Source: Abditibacteriales bacterium (GTDB lineage: Bacteria > Armatimonadota > Abditibacteriia > Abditibacteriales > JANWYM01). From it: a stretch of DNA of 5,853 nucleotides. The notes beneath the pieces were generated by a model that worked only from the letters and a program-made list of their open reading frames with translations, searched no databases and was not told the DNA's origin. The DNA is taken from assembly GCA_025055355.1 (NCBI GenBank), contig JANWYM010000283.1, positions 1 to 5,853 on the forward strand. The letters are read 5' to 3'. A program made the position numbers and the translations under genes. This document shows, one piece after another, positions 1 to 5,472 of this stretch; the first letter of the stretch is position 1; the number at the start of each line of letters is the position of its first letter.

Positions 1-30
1 ACCTCATCACCTGTCAATCCTCATGCGCCG

Positions 31-1032
31 CTAACTGACGGGGCTATTGCTCCAGTTCAACACCATTCCCAGCGCGCGCAAATCCCATGCTTTGAGCAGC
101 GCGTAGGCGTGCGGCGCGTCCTGCCACGGGAAACGATGCGTGATGAGCGGCTGAACTGTCAGTCGTTTCAAGGCCAGCAACTTCAACGCCACGCGCTGGT
201 CGGCTTGGGTCGTCCACCATCCCGCTGACGATTCAACGCGCGGACGCATTGCGGCGTGCGCGCCGATGATGGTTAGCCCTTTTTTGTGCACGTCACGGTA
301 GAAGTTGACTCTCTCCGTCTCGCCCCGCGTGCTGCCCAGCAGGATGACGCGACCGAACGTGCCCGCCAGCGCGAACGCCTGCGGAATCGCTTCAGGATGT
401 CCCGTGGCTTCGATGACGACCGCCGCGCCGTCCGCTTCCGCCAGGTGGCGAACGGCAGACAACACATTGTCGTCAGCGAGGACCGTCGCGTCCGCGCCCG
501 CCTGCCGCGCAAACGACAAACGCCCCTCGTCCTTGTCCACCGCAATCACAGGCAACGCGCCGTTGAGTTTCGCCAACTGCATCGCCAGCAAACCTATTAA
601 ACCAGAGCCAACCACCACCACCGATTCGCCCAACTCCACCCGCGCCTTGCGCACCCCTTGCATGGCAATCGCCGCAAGGTTGAAGAACACGGCTTCTTCA
701 TCGGGCGCATCCTCCGGCACAGGTAGGCAGTTCGCCGCCCGGACGACGACGTGCGACGAGTGACTCGCCGCGCACGCCACGCGGTCGCCGACTTGAAAAC
801 CTTCCGCCTTTGCACCTACCGCCATGACCTCGCCGACGTTGCTGTAACCGGCGTGCTGCGGATACTTCTGCGAGGTGTTTGGCAAGCCCAGAAAGAACGC
901 CCGCTCGGTGCCGGGGCTGATGAGCGTGACCCGCGTGCGCAGCAGCAGTTGTCCCTCCTGCGGCGACGGCACTGCAAACGTCTCGATTTCCGCGACGCCC
1001 CTTTGCGTCCAGACGACACGATGACCTGTCAT
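31..1032 (-). CDS. MDR-superfamily (zinc-type alcohol dehydrogenase-like) oxidoreductase lacking zinc ligands
   Basis: This is a 333-residue NAD(P)-dependent medium-chain dehydrogenase/reductase, probably cytosolic. An N-terminal GroES-like domain (about 1-130) contains SPGTE (40-43 region) and GYSNVGEV (62-69). A Rossmann domain follows with GSGLIG (142-147), and Asp166 ends the second strand, which favours NAD(H) over NADP(H). In classical zinc alcohol dehydrogenases the first of these motifs carries a catalytic Cys and the second is GHE. Here they read Pro-Gly-Thr-Glu and Gly-Tyr-Ser, and the four-Cys structural-zinc loop is absent, so zinc catalysis looks unlikely. The start is placed at the ATG at 1032-1030 because an AAGG (1044-1041) lies 8 nt upstream. 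An ATG six bases further upstream would be only 2 nt from it. The substrate is unknown. Relatives often sit beside Gfo/Idh oxidoreductases, which matches the remnants upstream and suggests sugar or polyol oxidation (inference). Confidence 0.88.
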   Translation of the reverse strand: MTGHRVVWTQRGVAEIETFAVPSPQEGQLLLRTRVTLISPGTERAFFLGLPNTSQKYPQHAGYSNVGEVMAVGAKAEGFQVGDRVACAASHSSHVVVRAANCLPVPEDAPDEEAVFFNLAAIAMQGVRKARVELGESVVVVGSGLIGLLAMQLAKLNGALPVIAVDKDEGRLSFARQAGADATVLADDNVLSAVRHLAEADGAAVVIEATGHPEAIPQAFALAGTFGRVILLGSTRGETERVNFYRDVHKKGLTIIGAHAAMRPRVESSAGWWTTQADQRVALKLLALKRLTVQPLITHRFPWQDAPHAYALLKAWDLRALGMVLNWSNSPVS

Positions 1033-1040
1033 GTGCATTA

Positions 1041-1044
1041 CCTT
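1041..1044 (-). promoter_or_regulatory. Ribosome binding site deciding the MDR gene start
   Basis: On the minus strand AAGG precedes two in-frame ATG codons six bases apart. It is 2 nt from the first (1038-1036) and 8 nt from the second (1032-1030). Only the second spacing is normal, so the shorter 333-residue product is preferred. The site lies 1 nt from the edge of the palindromic repeat at 1046-1117. Confidence 0.6.
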
Positions 1045-1045
1045 C

Positions 1046-1117
1046 GTAGGGGGGGTGTGCCCCTGCCAGCCCCGTCGTCTGCCTATCGAGGGACTGGCAG
1101 GGACGCACCGCCCCTAC
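1046..1117. repeat. Palindromic intergenic repeat, copy A (GTAGGGG...CCCCTAC)
   Basis: Two 28-nt arms (1046-1073 and 1090-1117) are inverted copies matching at 24 of 28 positions, around a 16-nt loop. The ends read GTAGGGG and CCCCTAC, and the inner part of each arm contains CTGCCAG or its complement. The right arm (1091-1117) matches the right arm of copy B (3146-3172) at 25 of 27 positions. The two loops are unrelated. This is the structure of a dispersed REP-like or non-autonomous palindromic element. It lies between the epimerase remnant and the MDR gene and could form a hairpin in a transcript reading leftward. No transposase is visible. Confidence 0.8.
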
Positions 1118-1132
1118 TTTTGCTTTTGAACT

Positions 1133-1451
1133 CTACCCACTTCCCCATCTTACGCCACAGGGCACCACGTCCGTCTTTTCGCCGCGTCGGATGGCTTGCG
1201 CGGTGGTGAACACGGAGGCCAGATCGTGCTTCGGTGCGTAGCCCAAAAGGCGGCGGGCTTTTTCAATCGAAAGGTGGAAGTGAAGCGGCGTGTCGCGGCG
1301 CACGTCGCCATACCCACCAGCCGTCCAACTTGTGCGCCCGACTTGCATCGCCGAGATACACGAACCCGCGAATGGTGTGTCCCTTTGCCTGTCATGCTTT
1401 GACTAAGTTCACGCCGATCCTGCCGGTCGCGCCGATCACAAGGAGGTGCAT
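1133..1451 (-). pseudogene. NAD-dependent epimerase/dehydratase remnant with internal deletion and nonsense codon
   Basis: The start at 1451 opens a typical extended-SDR N-terminus, MHLLVIGATGRIGVNLVKA, with the GxxGxxG nucleotide-binding loop. An AAGGTG sits about 8 nt upstream. A TGA at 1394-1392 interrupts it where such proteins usually have Leu; one base change from TTA would give this codon. The same frame continues with family-like sequence (AKGHTIRGFVYLGDASRAHK) to about 1320. The match then jumps, with a frame change near 1310-1322, to a typical C-terminus containing SIEKARRLLGYAPKHDLASV (within 1310-1133) ending in TAG. Family members are usually about 300-330 residues. Here about 44 N-terminal and 60 C-terminal residues remain, so roughly 200 central residues are missing, including the YxxxK catalytic region. 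The gene is surely non-functional unless the assembly is wrong. Confidence 0.8.
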
Positions 1452-1540
1452 CTATGTTGTCACCTTCCACACCACGTCCAACCCGTGACCGTAATTGCCC
1501 TGTCCCGTCCTGCCGATGACGGCGGCGCGGTATTGGGCAT
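1452..1540 (-). pseudogene. Gfo/Idh/MocA-family oxidoreductase, N-terminal fragment
   Basis: Reading leftward, a GGGAGGT motif lies 5 nt before ATG at 1540-1538. After ATG CCC AA the frame shifts, as if one base were lost. It then reads YRAAVIGRTGQGNYGHGLDV (1532 down to about 1473) followed by VWKVTT and TAG at 1454-1452. The string IGRTGxGNYGHGLD is the nucleotide-binding N-terminus of a Gfo/Idh/MocA subfamily whose members run about 350-400 residues. Only about 24 recognisable residues remain. The stop codon touches the ATG of the epimerase remnant, as expected if the two genes were once adjacent in an operon. The family call rests on motif memory, not on a search. Confidence 0.65.
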
Positions 1541-1655
1541 GGTTGACCTCCCGATGATGAGGTTGCACTTTGAGTATCACACGAAATCGGCAACAACGCA
1601 AGTCCCCCGCGAAACCCCGCCCCCTTGCGCGGGTCTGATGGTTCAAATAAACTCA

Positions 1656-1662
1656 AAGGAGG
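1656..1662 (+). promoter_or_regulatory. Strong Shine-Dalgarno of the cupin gene
   Basis: AAGGAGG lies 10 nt before ATG at 1673. The open frame extends upstream to a TTG at 1625, but the Shine-Dalgarno then falls inside it. The ATG is also followed at once by a signal-peptide-like segment, so 1673 is the start. Confidence 0.8.
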
Positions 1663-1672
1663 GGATTTTGCC

Positions 1673-2113
1673 ATGCGTCAATGTGTCGTCGTTGGAGTTG
1701 TGGTCGGTGTCGTGGGAGTTGCCGTTTTCCTGTGGGCGCAGTCTGAACCGCCCGCGCCAAAGTTGGAGAGCGTGCAGTCCATTATTGAGCGGGTCAAATT
1801 GGAGAATCCGAACCTGCCCATCCGCCAGTTCGTGCAGGGCGAACACGTGACGGTCAACATCGTCACGCCCAAGACGGCAATGAAGCCGCACTATCACGCA
1901 GCGCACGAGGAAATCGCTTACATCATTCGCGGCCGCGGCAAGATGCGCCTTGGCGATGAAGTCAAACCCGCCAAAGCTGGCGATGTGATGTTCATTCCCA
2001 AGAAAACGGTTCACTCCTTCATCCCGGAGAGCGACGATTGCATTGCGCTGTCCATCTTCGCCCCGGCGTTTGATGGGAAGGACAGAGTATTTGTGGAGGA
2101 GAAGAACGAATGA
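1673..2113 (+). CDS. Cupin-domain protein with N-terminal signal/anchor
   Basis: The product is a small 146-residue protein. Residues 4-20 form a hydrophobic valine-rich segment ending in AVFLWAQS, either a signal peptide or a membrane anchor, so the cupin fold probably works outside the cytoplasmic membrane. Cupin motif 1 is KPHYHAAHEEIAYIIRGRG (71-89): His73 and His75 with Glu79 or Glu80 are the expected metal ligands. Motif 2 is GDVMFIPKKTVHSF (103-116), with His114 as the further ligand. Such single-domain cupins bind a divalent metal and have very varied roles, so no substrate can be assigned. The stop overlaps the hemH start by ATGA (2110-2113), indicating a shared transcript and translational coupling. 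No convincing sigma-70 promoter was found between 1541 and 1656. Confidence 0.85.
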   Translation: MRQCVVVGVVVGVVGVAVFLWAQSEPPAPKLESVQSIIERVKLENPNLPIRQFVQGEHVTVNIVTPKTAMKPHYHAAHEEIAYIIRGRGKMRLGDEVKPAKAGDVMFIPKKTVHSFIPESDDCIALSIFAPAFDGKDRVFVEEKNE

Positions 2114-3045
2114 GTTTTGACGCCGTTCTCATGATTGCCTTCGGCGGACCGGAGAAGCCAGAGGACATCCGCCCGTTTTTAGCCAACGTGACGCGGGGGC
2201 GCCCCGTGCCGCCGGCGCGGATCGAGGAGGTCGCGCATCACTACGAACTCGTCGGCGGCAGGTCGCCGCTCAACGAGTGGACGTTCAAACAGGCGCGGGC
2301 GCTGGAGACAGCCTTGAAACGTTCCAACGTTCCACCGTTCCAACGTCCCAACGTCGTTTTCGTCGGAATGCGCAACTGGCATCCGTATCTGGTGGACACG
2401 GTGCGCGACATGGCGGCGGCGGGCGTGAAGAGGGCAATCGGTCTCATCATGGCGCCGCAGCAGAGTCAGGCGAGTTGGGAACTGTATCAGAAGAACGTGG
2501 CGGACGCCATCGCGGAGGCGGGCGTGGCGTTGAACGTAGCATACGCGCCGCCGGTCTTTGACTATCCGCTGTTCATCGAAGCCGCTGCCGACCGCGTGCG
2601 CGCGGCGATGGAGCAGATTCCCGCTGAGCATCGCGATCGTGCCATGATCGTTTTCACCGCGCACAGCGTCCCGCACGCCGACCCGTTCCATCAGCGATAC
2701 GCCGAGCAGGTCGCGACCTCTGCGCGGCTGGTGGCAGAGCGGTTACAACATCCGCGCTGGATGGTTGCCTACCAAAGCCGCAGCGGACGACCGACCGACC
2801 CGTGGCTGGAGCCGGACATCGGCGACGCGCTCCGCGACCTCGCCGCCCAAGGGGAACGTTATGTCGTCGTCGTTCCCATCGGCTTCCTCTGCGACCACGT
2901 GGAGGTGCTTTACGACCTCGACATCGAAGCCCGCAGCGTCGCTGAGCAACTGGGCATCCAGATGGTTCGAGCGAAGACGGTCCACGACGACCCGAAGTTC
3001 ATTCAAGCGTTGACAGAGATCGTATGGTCAGTGGTTAATGGTTAA
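2110..3045 (+). CDS. hemH: Ferrochelatase (HemH/CpfC type)
   Basis: This 311-residue enzyme inserts ferrous iron into a porphyrin, either protoporphyrin IX or coproporphyrin III. The N-terminus AFGGPEKPEDIRPFLANVTR (10-29) and GGRSPLNE (49-56) follow the actinobacterial-like pattern. Catalytic His185 lies in FTAHSVP and the conserved Glu265 in GFLCDHVEVLYDLD. The axial Tyr of Bacillus enzymes (AYGTP) is Phe11 here. The C-terminal cysteines that bind a [2Fe-2S] cluster in some ferrochelatases are absent; the only Cys is 261. Length is normal for soluble bacterial forms. The ATG overlaps the upstream cupin stop. Residues 71-81 are encoded by an 8-bp repeat array and form extra sequence before the strand VVFVGMRNW. 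The last residues (WSVVNG) and the stop come from a 7-bp repeat array. HemY/CgoX follows in the same direction, supporting a heme operon. Coproporphyrin versus protoporphyrin specificity is undecided. Confidence 0.95.
   Translation: MSFDAVLMIAFGGPEKPEDIRPFLANVTRGRPVPPARIEEVAHHYELVGGRSPLNEWTFKQARALETALKRSNVPPFQRPNVVFVGMRNWHPYLVDTVRDMAAAGVKRAIGLIMAPQQSQASWELYQKNVADAIAEAGVALNVAYAPPVFDYPLFIEAAADRVRAAMEQIPAEHRDRAMIVFTAHSVPHADPFHQRYAEQVATSARLVAERLQHPRWMVAYQSRSGRPTDPWLEPDIGDALRDLAAQGERYVVVVPIGFLCDHVEVLYDLDIEARSVAEQLGIQMVRAKTVHDDPKFIQALTEIVWSVVNG
2321..2352 (+). repeat. Four 8-bp tandem repeats inside hemH
   Basis: The units are GTTCCAAC, GTTCCACC, GTTCCAAC and GTCCCAAC, followed by a partial GTC. 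They encode residues 71-81 of ferrochelatase. This falls between the helix ending ALETALK and the conserved strand VVFVGMRNW, which normally follow each other more closely. The repeat therefore appears as a tolerated loop insertion. Confidence 0.8.
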
Positions 3046-3055
3046 TGGTCAGTGG
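3025..3055 (+). repeat. Heptamer array (TGGTTAA/TGGTCAG) covering the hemH stop
   Basis: Four 7-bp units run TGGTCAG, TGGTTAA, TGGTTAA, TGGTCAG, followed by TGG. They encode the last hemH residues and its TAA stop (3043-3045). The array is in inverted orientation to the one at 3231-3265, with the MITE-like element between them. Confidence 0.85.
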
Positions 3056-3062
3056 GCGAACC

Positions 3063-3219
3063 GTGTGCATTAAGCAGCATTTGCAACTTGTAGGAGCGCG
3101 CCCAGAGGGCACCCGCCGTGCCAGCCCTATTGCGGCGATCGCATCGGGCTGGCAGGGACGCGCCGCCCCTACGGATGTCCCTGAACGGGGGCAGGTTGCA
3201 AATTTTGCGTAATGCACGC
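3063..3219. mobile_element. 157-bp MITE-like element with 25-bp TIRs and 8-bp target duplication
   Basis: The ends 3063-3087 (starting GTGTGCATTA) and 3195-3219 (ending TAATGCACGC) are inverted repeats matching at 21 of 25 positions. Immediately outside both ends is the same 8-bp word GGCGAACC (3055-3062 and 3220-3227), a perfect direct repeat of the kind left by transposition. The element has no coding capacity. Its interior is mostly the GTAGG palindrome copy B. Removing the element and one GGCGAACC rejoins the two heptamer arrays into an imperfect hairpin between hemH and hemY. The transposase family that would move it is not identifiable here. Eight-base duplications occur in several IS families. 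Confidence 0.75.
3090..3172. repeat. Palindromic repeat, copy B, nested in the MITE-like element
   Basis: The right arm (3146-3172) is a 25-of-27 match to the right arm of copy A at 1091-1117. The left arm (3090-3127) begins GTAGGAGC and ends TGCCAGCCC. It pairs with the right arm at its outer and inner ends but carries about 11 extra bases containing a small hairpin, GCCCAGAGGGC (3100-3110). The loop is 3128-3145. It could fold as a strong hairpin in the hemH-hemY transcript and attenuate or stabilise it (inference). Confidence 0.75.
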
Positions 3220-3230
3220 GGCGAACCCCA

Positions 3231-3265
3231 TTAACCATCAACCATCCACCATTGGCTATTGACCA
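3231..3265 (-). repeat. Inverted heptamer array reaching the hemY start
   Basis: On the plus strand the five units are TTAACCA, TCAACCA, TCCACCA, TTGGCTA and TTGACCA. Read on the minus strand they become TGGTTAA-type units like those at 3025-3055. The final A is the first base of the hemY ATG, and the array occupies the place where a Shine-Dalgarno would be. Confidence 0.8.
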
Positions 3266-4689
3266 TGAGAGTTGTCATAGTCGGCGGTGGCATCACCGGC
3301 TTGGCAGCCGCGCACCGCTTGATGGAGTTGCGCCAGGAGAAGAGCCTGCCACTGGACGTGCGGCTGCTGGAGGCGCGTGACCGTCTGGGCGGCAGCATCG
3401 CGACGCGCCGGCAGGACGGTTTCCTCATCGAGGAAGGACCGGACGCCTTCCTCTCGCAGAAGCCGTGGGCGTTGAAACTGTGTCAGCGCATCGGCATCGC
3501 CGACCAACTGATTCAAACAAACGAAACATATCGCCGCACGTTCGTTGTCCATCGCGGCAAACTGCACCCCGTCCCCGAAGGCTTTTACATGCTCGCGCCG
3601 ACGCAGTTCGCGCCGTTTGTCCGCTCGCCGCTGTTCTCGTGGCGCGGCAAGGTGCGCATGGCGATGGATTTGATTCTGCCGCGCGGACCGAAGCAGGAGG
3701 ATGAGAGCCTGGCGTCGTTCGTGTTGCGTCGGCTGGGGCGGGAGGCGTTGGAGCGCGTCGCGCAGCCGCTCGTCAGCGGCGTCTACACCTCTGACCCGCA
3801 GCGCCTCAGCCTGCGGACGACCATGCCGCGCTTCCTTGAGATGGAGGAGAAACATCGCAGTATCATTTGGGCGATGTGGCGGGAGCGACATCAGCAGCGC
3901 GTCAATGGGGCAACGGGTCAACGGGAGAGTGGAGCGCGTTACAGTTTGTTCGTGTCGTTCAAGGACGGCATGGCGACGCTGATTGATGCACTGGCGGCGC
4001 GGCTGCCCGAAGGCGTGGTGCGGCTGAACCATCGCGTGGAAAGCCTGCTGCCCGATGAGTGCGGTTGGCGACTGACGGTGGCAAACGGTGAGACGTTAAA
4101 GGCGGACGGCGTCATCATCACGACACCCGCCCATCACGCGGCGACGCTGGTGCGGACTTTCGACCCCGTTCTCGCTTCGCAACTTGCCGACATTCAATAT
4201 GCCTCCTCGGTAGTCGTCAACCTGGCTTATCGGCGTTCCGACGTTCCGCATCCATTGGACGGATTCGGCTTCGTCGTGCCGGCGATTGAGAAGCGCCGCC
4301 TCATCGCCTGCTCGTTCAGCAGCGTGAAGTTCGCCGGGCGCGCCCCCGCCGGCTACGCGCTGCTGCGCTGTTTCTTGGGAGGAGGGATTCAGCCGGAGAT
4401 TTACCACTTAGACGACGACGCCTTACTGGACGCCGTGCGCCATGAAATGCGCGATTTGCTGGGCATCACCGCACCGCCGTTGTTCTCATGTCTCAGTCGC
4501 CATCCCCAATCTATGCCGCAATACGCTGTCGGTCATCTGCAGCGCGTCGCTCACATCAGGGCGCAAGTGGAGAACCATCGCGGGCTGTTCCTCGCGGGCA
4601 ACGCTTACGGCGGCGTGGGCATCCCCGACTGCGTGCGGTCGGGAGAAGAGGCGGCGGAGAAACTCGCGGGCAAGTTCGTGGGTTCATGA
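3265..4689 (+). CDS. hemY: Protoporphyrinogen/coproporphyrinogen oxidase (HemY/CgoX; also annotated hemG)
   Basis: This 474-residue FAD-dependent oxidase removes six electrons from the porphyrinogen using oxygen, giving the porphyrin used by ferrochelatase. The N-terminal dinucleotide-binding motif VVIVGGGITGLAAAHRL (3-19) is followed by LLEARDRLGGSIATRR (34-49) and IEEGPDAFLSQKP (55-67), all typical of the HemY family. The C-terminal FAD motif is GLFLAGNAYGGVGIPDCVRS (440-459). No signal peptide is seen; members act at the inner face of the membrane. Length fits the family (about 450-480). ATG at 3265 is chosen because the dinucleotide motif starts there. A TTG two codons upstream is an alternative, and neither has a Shine-Dalgarno. 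Residues 213-223 are encoded by an 8-bp repeat array in a variable region. Whether it oxidises coproporphyrinogen III or protoporphyrinogen IX cannot be told from the sequence. Confidence 0.94.
   Translation: MRVVIVGGGITGLAAAHRLMELRQEKSLPLDVRLLEARDRLGGSIATRRQDGFLIEEGPDAFLSQKPWALKLCQRIGIADQLIQTNETYRRTFVVHRGKLHPVPEGFYMLAPTQFAPFVRSPLFSWRGKVRMAMDLILPRGPKQEDESLASFVLRRLGREALERVAQPLVSGVYTSDPQRLSLRTTMPRFLEMEEKHRSIIWAMWRERHQQRVNGATGQRESGARYSLFVSFKDGMATLIDALAARLPEGVVRLNHRVESLLPDECGWRLTVANGETLKADGVIITTPAHHAATLVRTFDPVLASQLADIQYASSVVVNLAYRRSDVPHPLDGFGFVVPAIEKRRLIACSFSSVKFAGRAPAGYALLRCFLGGGIQPEIYHLDDDALLDAVRHEMRDLLGITAPPLFSCLSRHPQSMPQYAVGHLQRVAHIRAQVENHRGLFLAGNAYGGVGIPDCVRSGEEAAEKLAGKFVGS
3901..3932 (+). 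repeat. Four degenerate 8-bp repeats inside hemY
   Basis: The units read GTCAATGG, GGCAACGG, GTCAACGG and GAGAGTGG. They encode VNGATGQRESG (residues 213-223), a low-complexity stretch between EKHRSIIWAMWRERHQQR and the conserved-looking SLFVSFKDGM. Length and unit count equal those of the array in hemH, but the unit sequence differs. Confidence 0.6.
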
Positions 4690-4705
4690 GTTCAGGGGTT
4701 CATGC
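4682..4705 (+). repeat. Three 8-bp repeats across the convergent stop codons
   Basis: The units are GTTCATGA, GTTCAGGG and GTTCATGC. The first contains the hemY stop TGA (4687-4689). The third contains the stop of the opposite Uma2 gene (4702-4700). The two genes end 10 bp apart, so this array is essentially the whole intergenic space. Confidence 0.65.
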
Positions 4706-4713
4706 CCCTTTCT
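4694..4713 (+). terminator. Weak candidate terminator after hemY
   Basis: AGGGG (4694-4698) and CCCCT (4705-4709) can pair around a 6-nt loop, followed by a short pyrimidine run TTCTTCC. The stem is only 5 bp and the T-tract is poor. It sits where convergent transcripts should end, but it may simply reflect the repeat array. Confidence 0.25.
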
Positions 4714-5371
4714 TCCGCAGATTCTCCAGTTCAGCGCGCAGGCGAGCGACTTCGGCTTCGGCGTGGCGATGGGCTTCGTCCAGTTCCTCCGGCGTCATCA
4801 GCCGTTCGCCCGTGAGTGGGTTATAGAGGCGTAACTGTCCGTCCTCGTCCACCAAGTCCAATCCCAACTCCACGCTATGCAGGCGTCCTGTCGTTTCCTT
4901 GATGCGCTGATACTTCCCGCGCGTCAAGCGGTAGCCGCGCAGTCGCGGCGAGAGGTAGTCGCCTGTAGGGTCGAACTGAAAATACTCCGGCACGCGCAGC
5001 ACGCGCTCATAGAGGTTATATTTGGAGAAGTTGTCCTCTGACCGCGTGCTTTTGGAGGTCACTTCGATGATGACGTCAGGTCCTTTGCCTTCCTCCCACA
5101 TCTTATAGGAACGCCGCTGTTTTTTGGGAACGCCTTTGACCACGAGCAGGTCGGGCGATACGACCGCCGTCGGTTCGCCTTCGCTGTAGTAGAGAAAAAT
5201 GTTGCCTGAGACGTAGACGTCAGGTCGGTCGCGGAAGAAGTGCTGCAAGGCAGTGCGCACGGCGATAATCTGATCAATGTGAATGTCGCTCTCCGCCATC
5301 GGCTTTCCGTCCCCTTCTGGGTAATAAACCAGTTCCGTTGTGTCCACAGAGCGCGCAACTTGTGTTGCCAT
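4700..5371 (-). CDS. Uma2-family (DUF820) PD-(D/E)XK-like nuclease
   Basis: A 223-residue protein of the Uma2 family, predicted restriction-endonuclease-fold proteins whose cellular role is poorly known and which often occur in many copies per genome. The core shows SPDLLVV (72-78, Asp74) and PDVIIEVTSKSTRSED (98-113). Glu103 and Lys107 complete the likely metal-binding D...E-x-x-x-K pattern. The family signature KYNLYERVLRVPEYFQFDP follows at 117-135. Residues 194-221 are charged and heptad-like (EELDEAHRHAEAEVARLRAE), probably a coiled coil for oligomerisation. The start at 5371 is supported by GGAGGA 7 nt upstream and a well-formed promoter at 5412-5441. The gene is convergent with hemY and divergent from the partial gene at 5512. 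Nuclease activity is inferred from the fold family only. Confidence 0.88.
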   Translation of the reverse strand: MATQVARSVDTTELVYYPEGDGKPMAESDIHIDQIIAVRTALQHFFRDRPDVYVSGNIFLYYSEGEPTAVVSPDLLVVKGVPKKQRRSYKMWEEGKGPDVIIEVTSKSTRSEDNFSKYNLYERVLRVPEYFQFDPTGDYLSPRLRGYRLTRGKYQRIKETTGRLHSVELGLDLVDEDGQLRLYNPLTGERLMTPEELDEAHRHAEAEVARLRAELENLRKKGA

Positions 5372-5411
5372 AACCTTCTCCTCCTGCTGGACAGGAATTC
5401 ACTCACTCAGG

Positions 5412-5441
5412 ATTATACACTGTCGGTATGCCGTCCGTCAA
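5412..5441 (-). promoter_or_regulatory. Sigma-70-type promoter of the Uma2 gene
   Basis: On the minus strand TTGACG (5441-5436) and a perfect TATAAT (5417-5412) are separated by 18 nt. Transcription would start near 5405, giving a leader of about 34 nt with the Shine-Dalgarno at 5384-5379. The -10 box overlaps the left half of the inverted repeat at 5416-5424. Confidence 0.75.
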
Positions 5442-5472
5442 ATTCGGAAACCCCAGGGGCGTTGACAGTGTA
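5416..5472. promoter_or_regulatory. Inverted repeat TACACTGTC/GACAGTGTA between divergent genes
   Basis: Perfect 9-bp half-sites lie at 5416-5424 and 5464-5472, 39 bp apart. The left half overlaps the -10 box of the Uma2 promoter by two bases. The right half overlaps a TTGACA that could be the -35 box of the rightward gene. Such placement fits an operator for a regulator controlling both genes, or two similarly built promoters. No regulator gene is in the window. A second short inverted repeat, CCCCAGGGG (5451-5459), lies between the halves. Confidence 0.45.

Noticed and set aside
286..763. Overlapping open frames on the plus strand opposite the MDR gene
   Set aside because: They are arginine- or serine-rich shadows of a well-recognised minus-strand gene with no family features.
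1032..1040. TGTGCATTA upstream of copy A matches the outer end of the MITE-like element (3064-3072)
   Set aside because: It is only a 9-bp match, the distance to the palindrome differs (5 versus 17 nt), and there is no matching right end after 1117. It may be a truncated element or chance.
1543..1571. TTGACC as a -35 box for the cupin operon
   Set aside because: No acceptable -10 hexamer lies 16-19 nt downstream, and the sequence coincides with the Shine-Dalgarno region of the opposite-strand Gfo/Idh remnant.
1625..1653. TTGCGC / TAAACT as a promoter directly before the cupin gene
   Set aside because: Both boxes are poor, and transcription would start inside the Shine-Dalgarno.
3090..3172. 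The palindrome as a Rho-independent terminator of hemH
   Set aside because: No T-tract follows the right arm, and the same palindrome occurs elsewhere as a repeat.
3025..3265. The 7-bp units as a CRISPR array
   Set aside because: Units are contiguous and only 7 bp, with no unique spacers and no cas genes.
3256..4032. A 258-codon open frame on the minus strand opposite hemY
   Set aside because: Composition is His/Arg-rich shadow sequence of hemY with no Shine-Dalgarno or recognisable domain.
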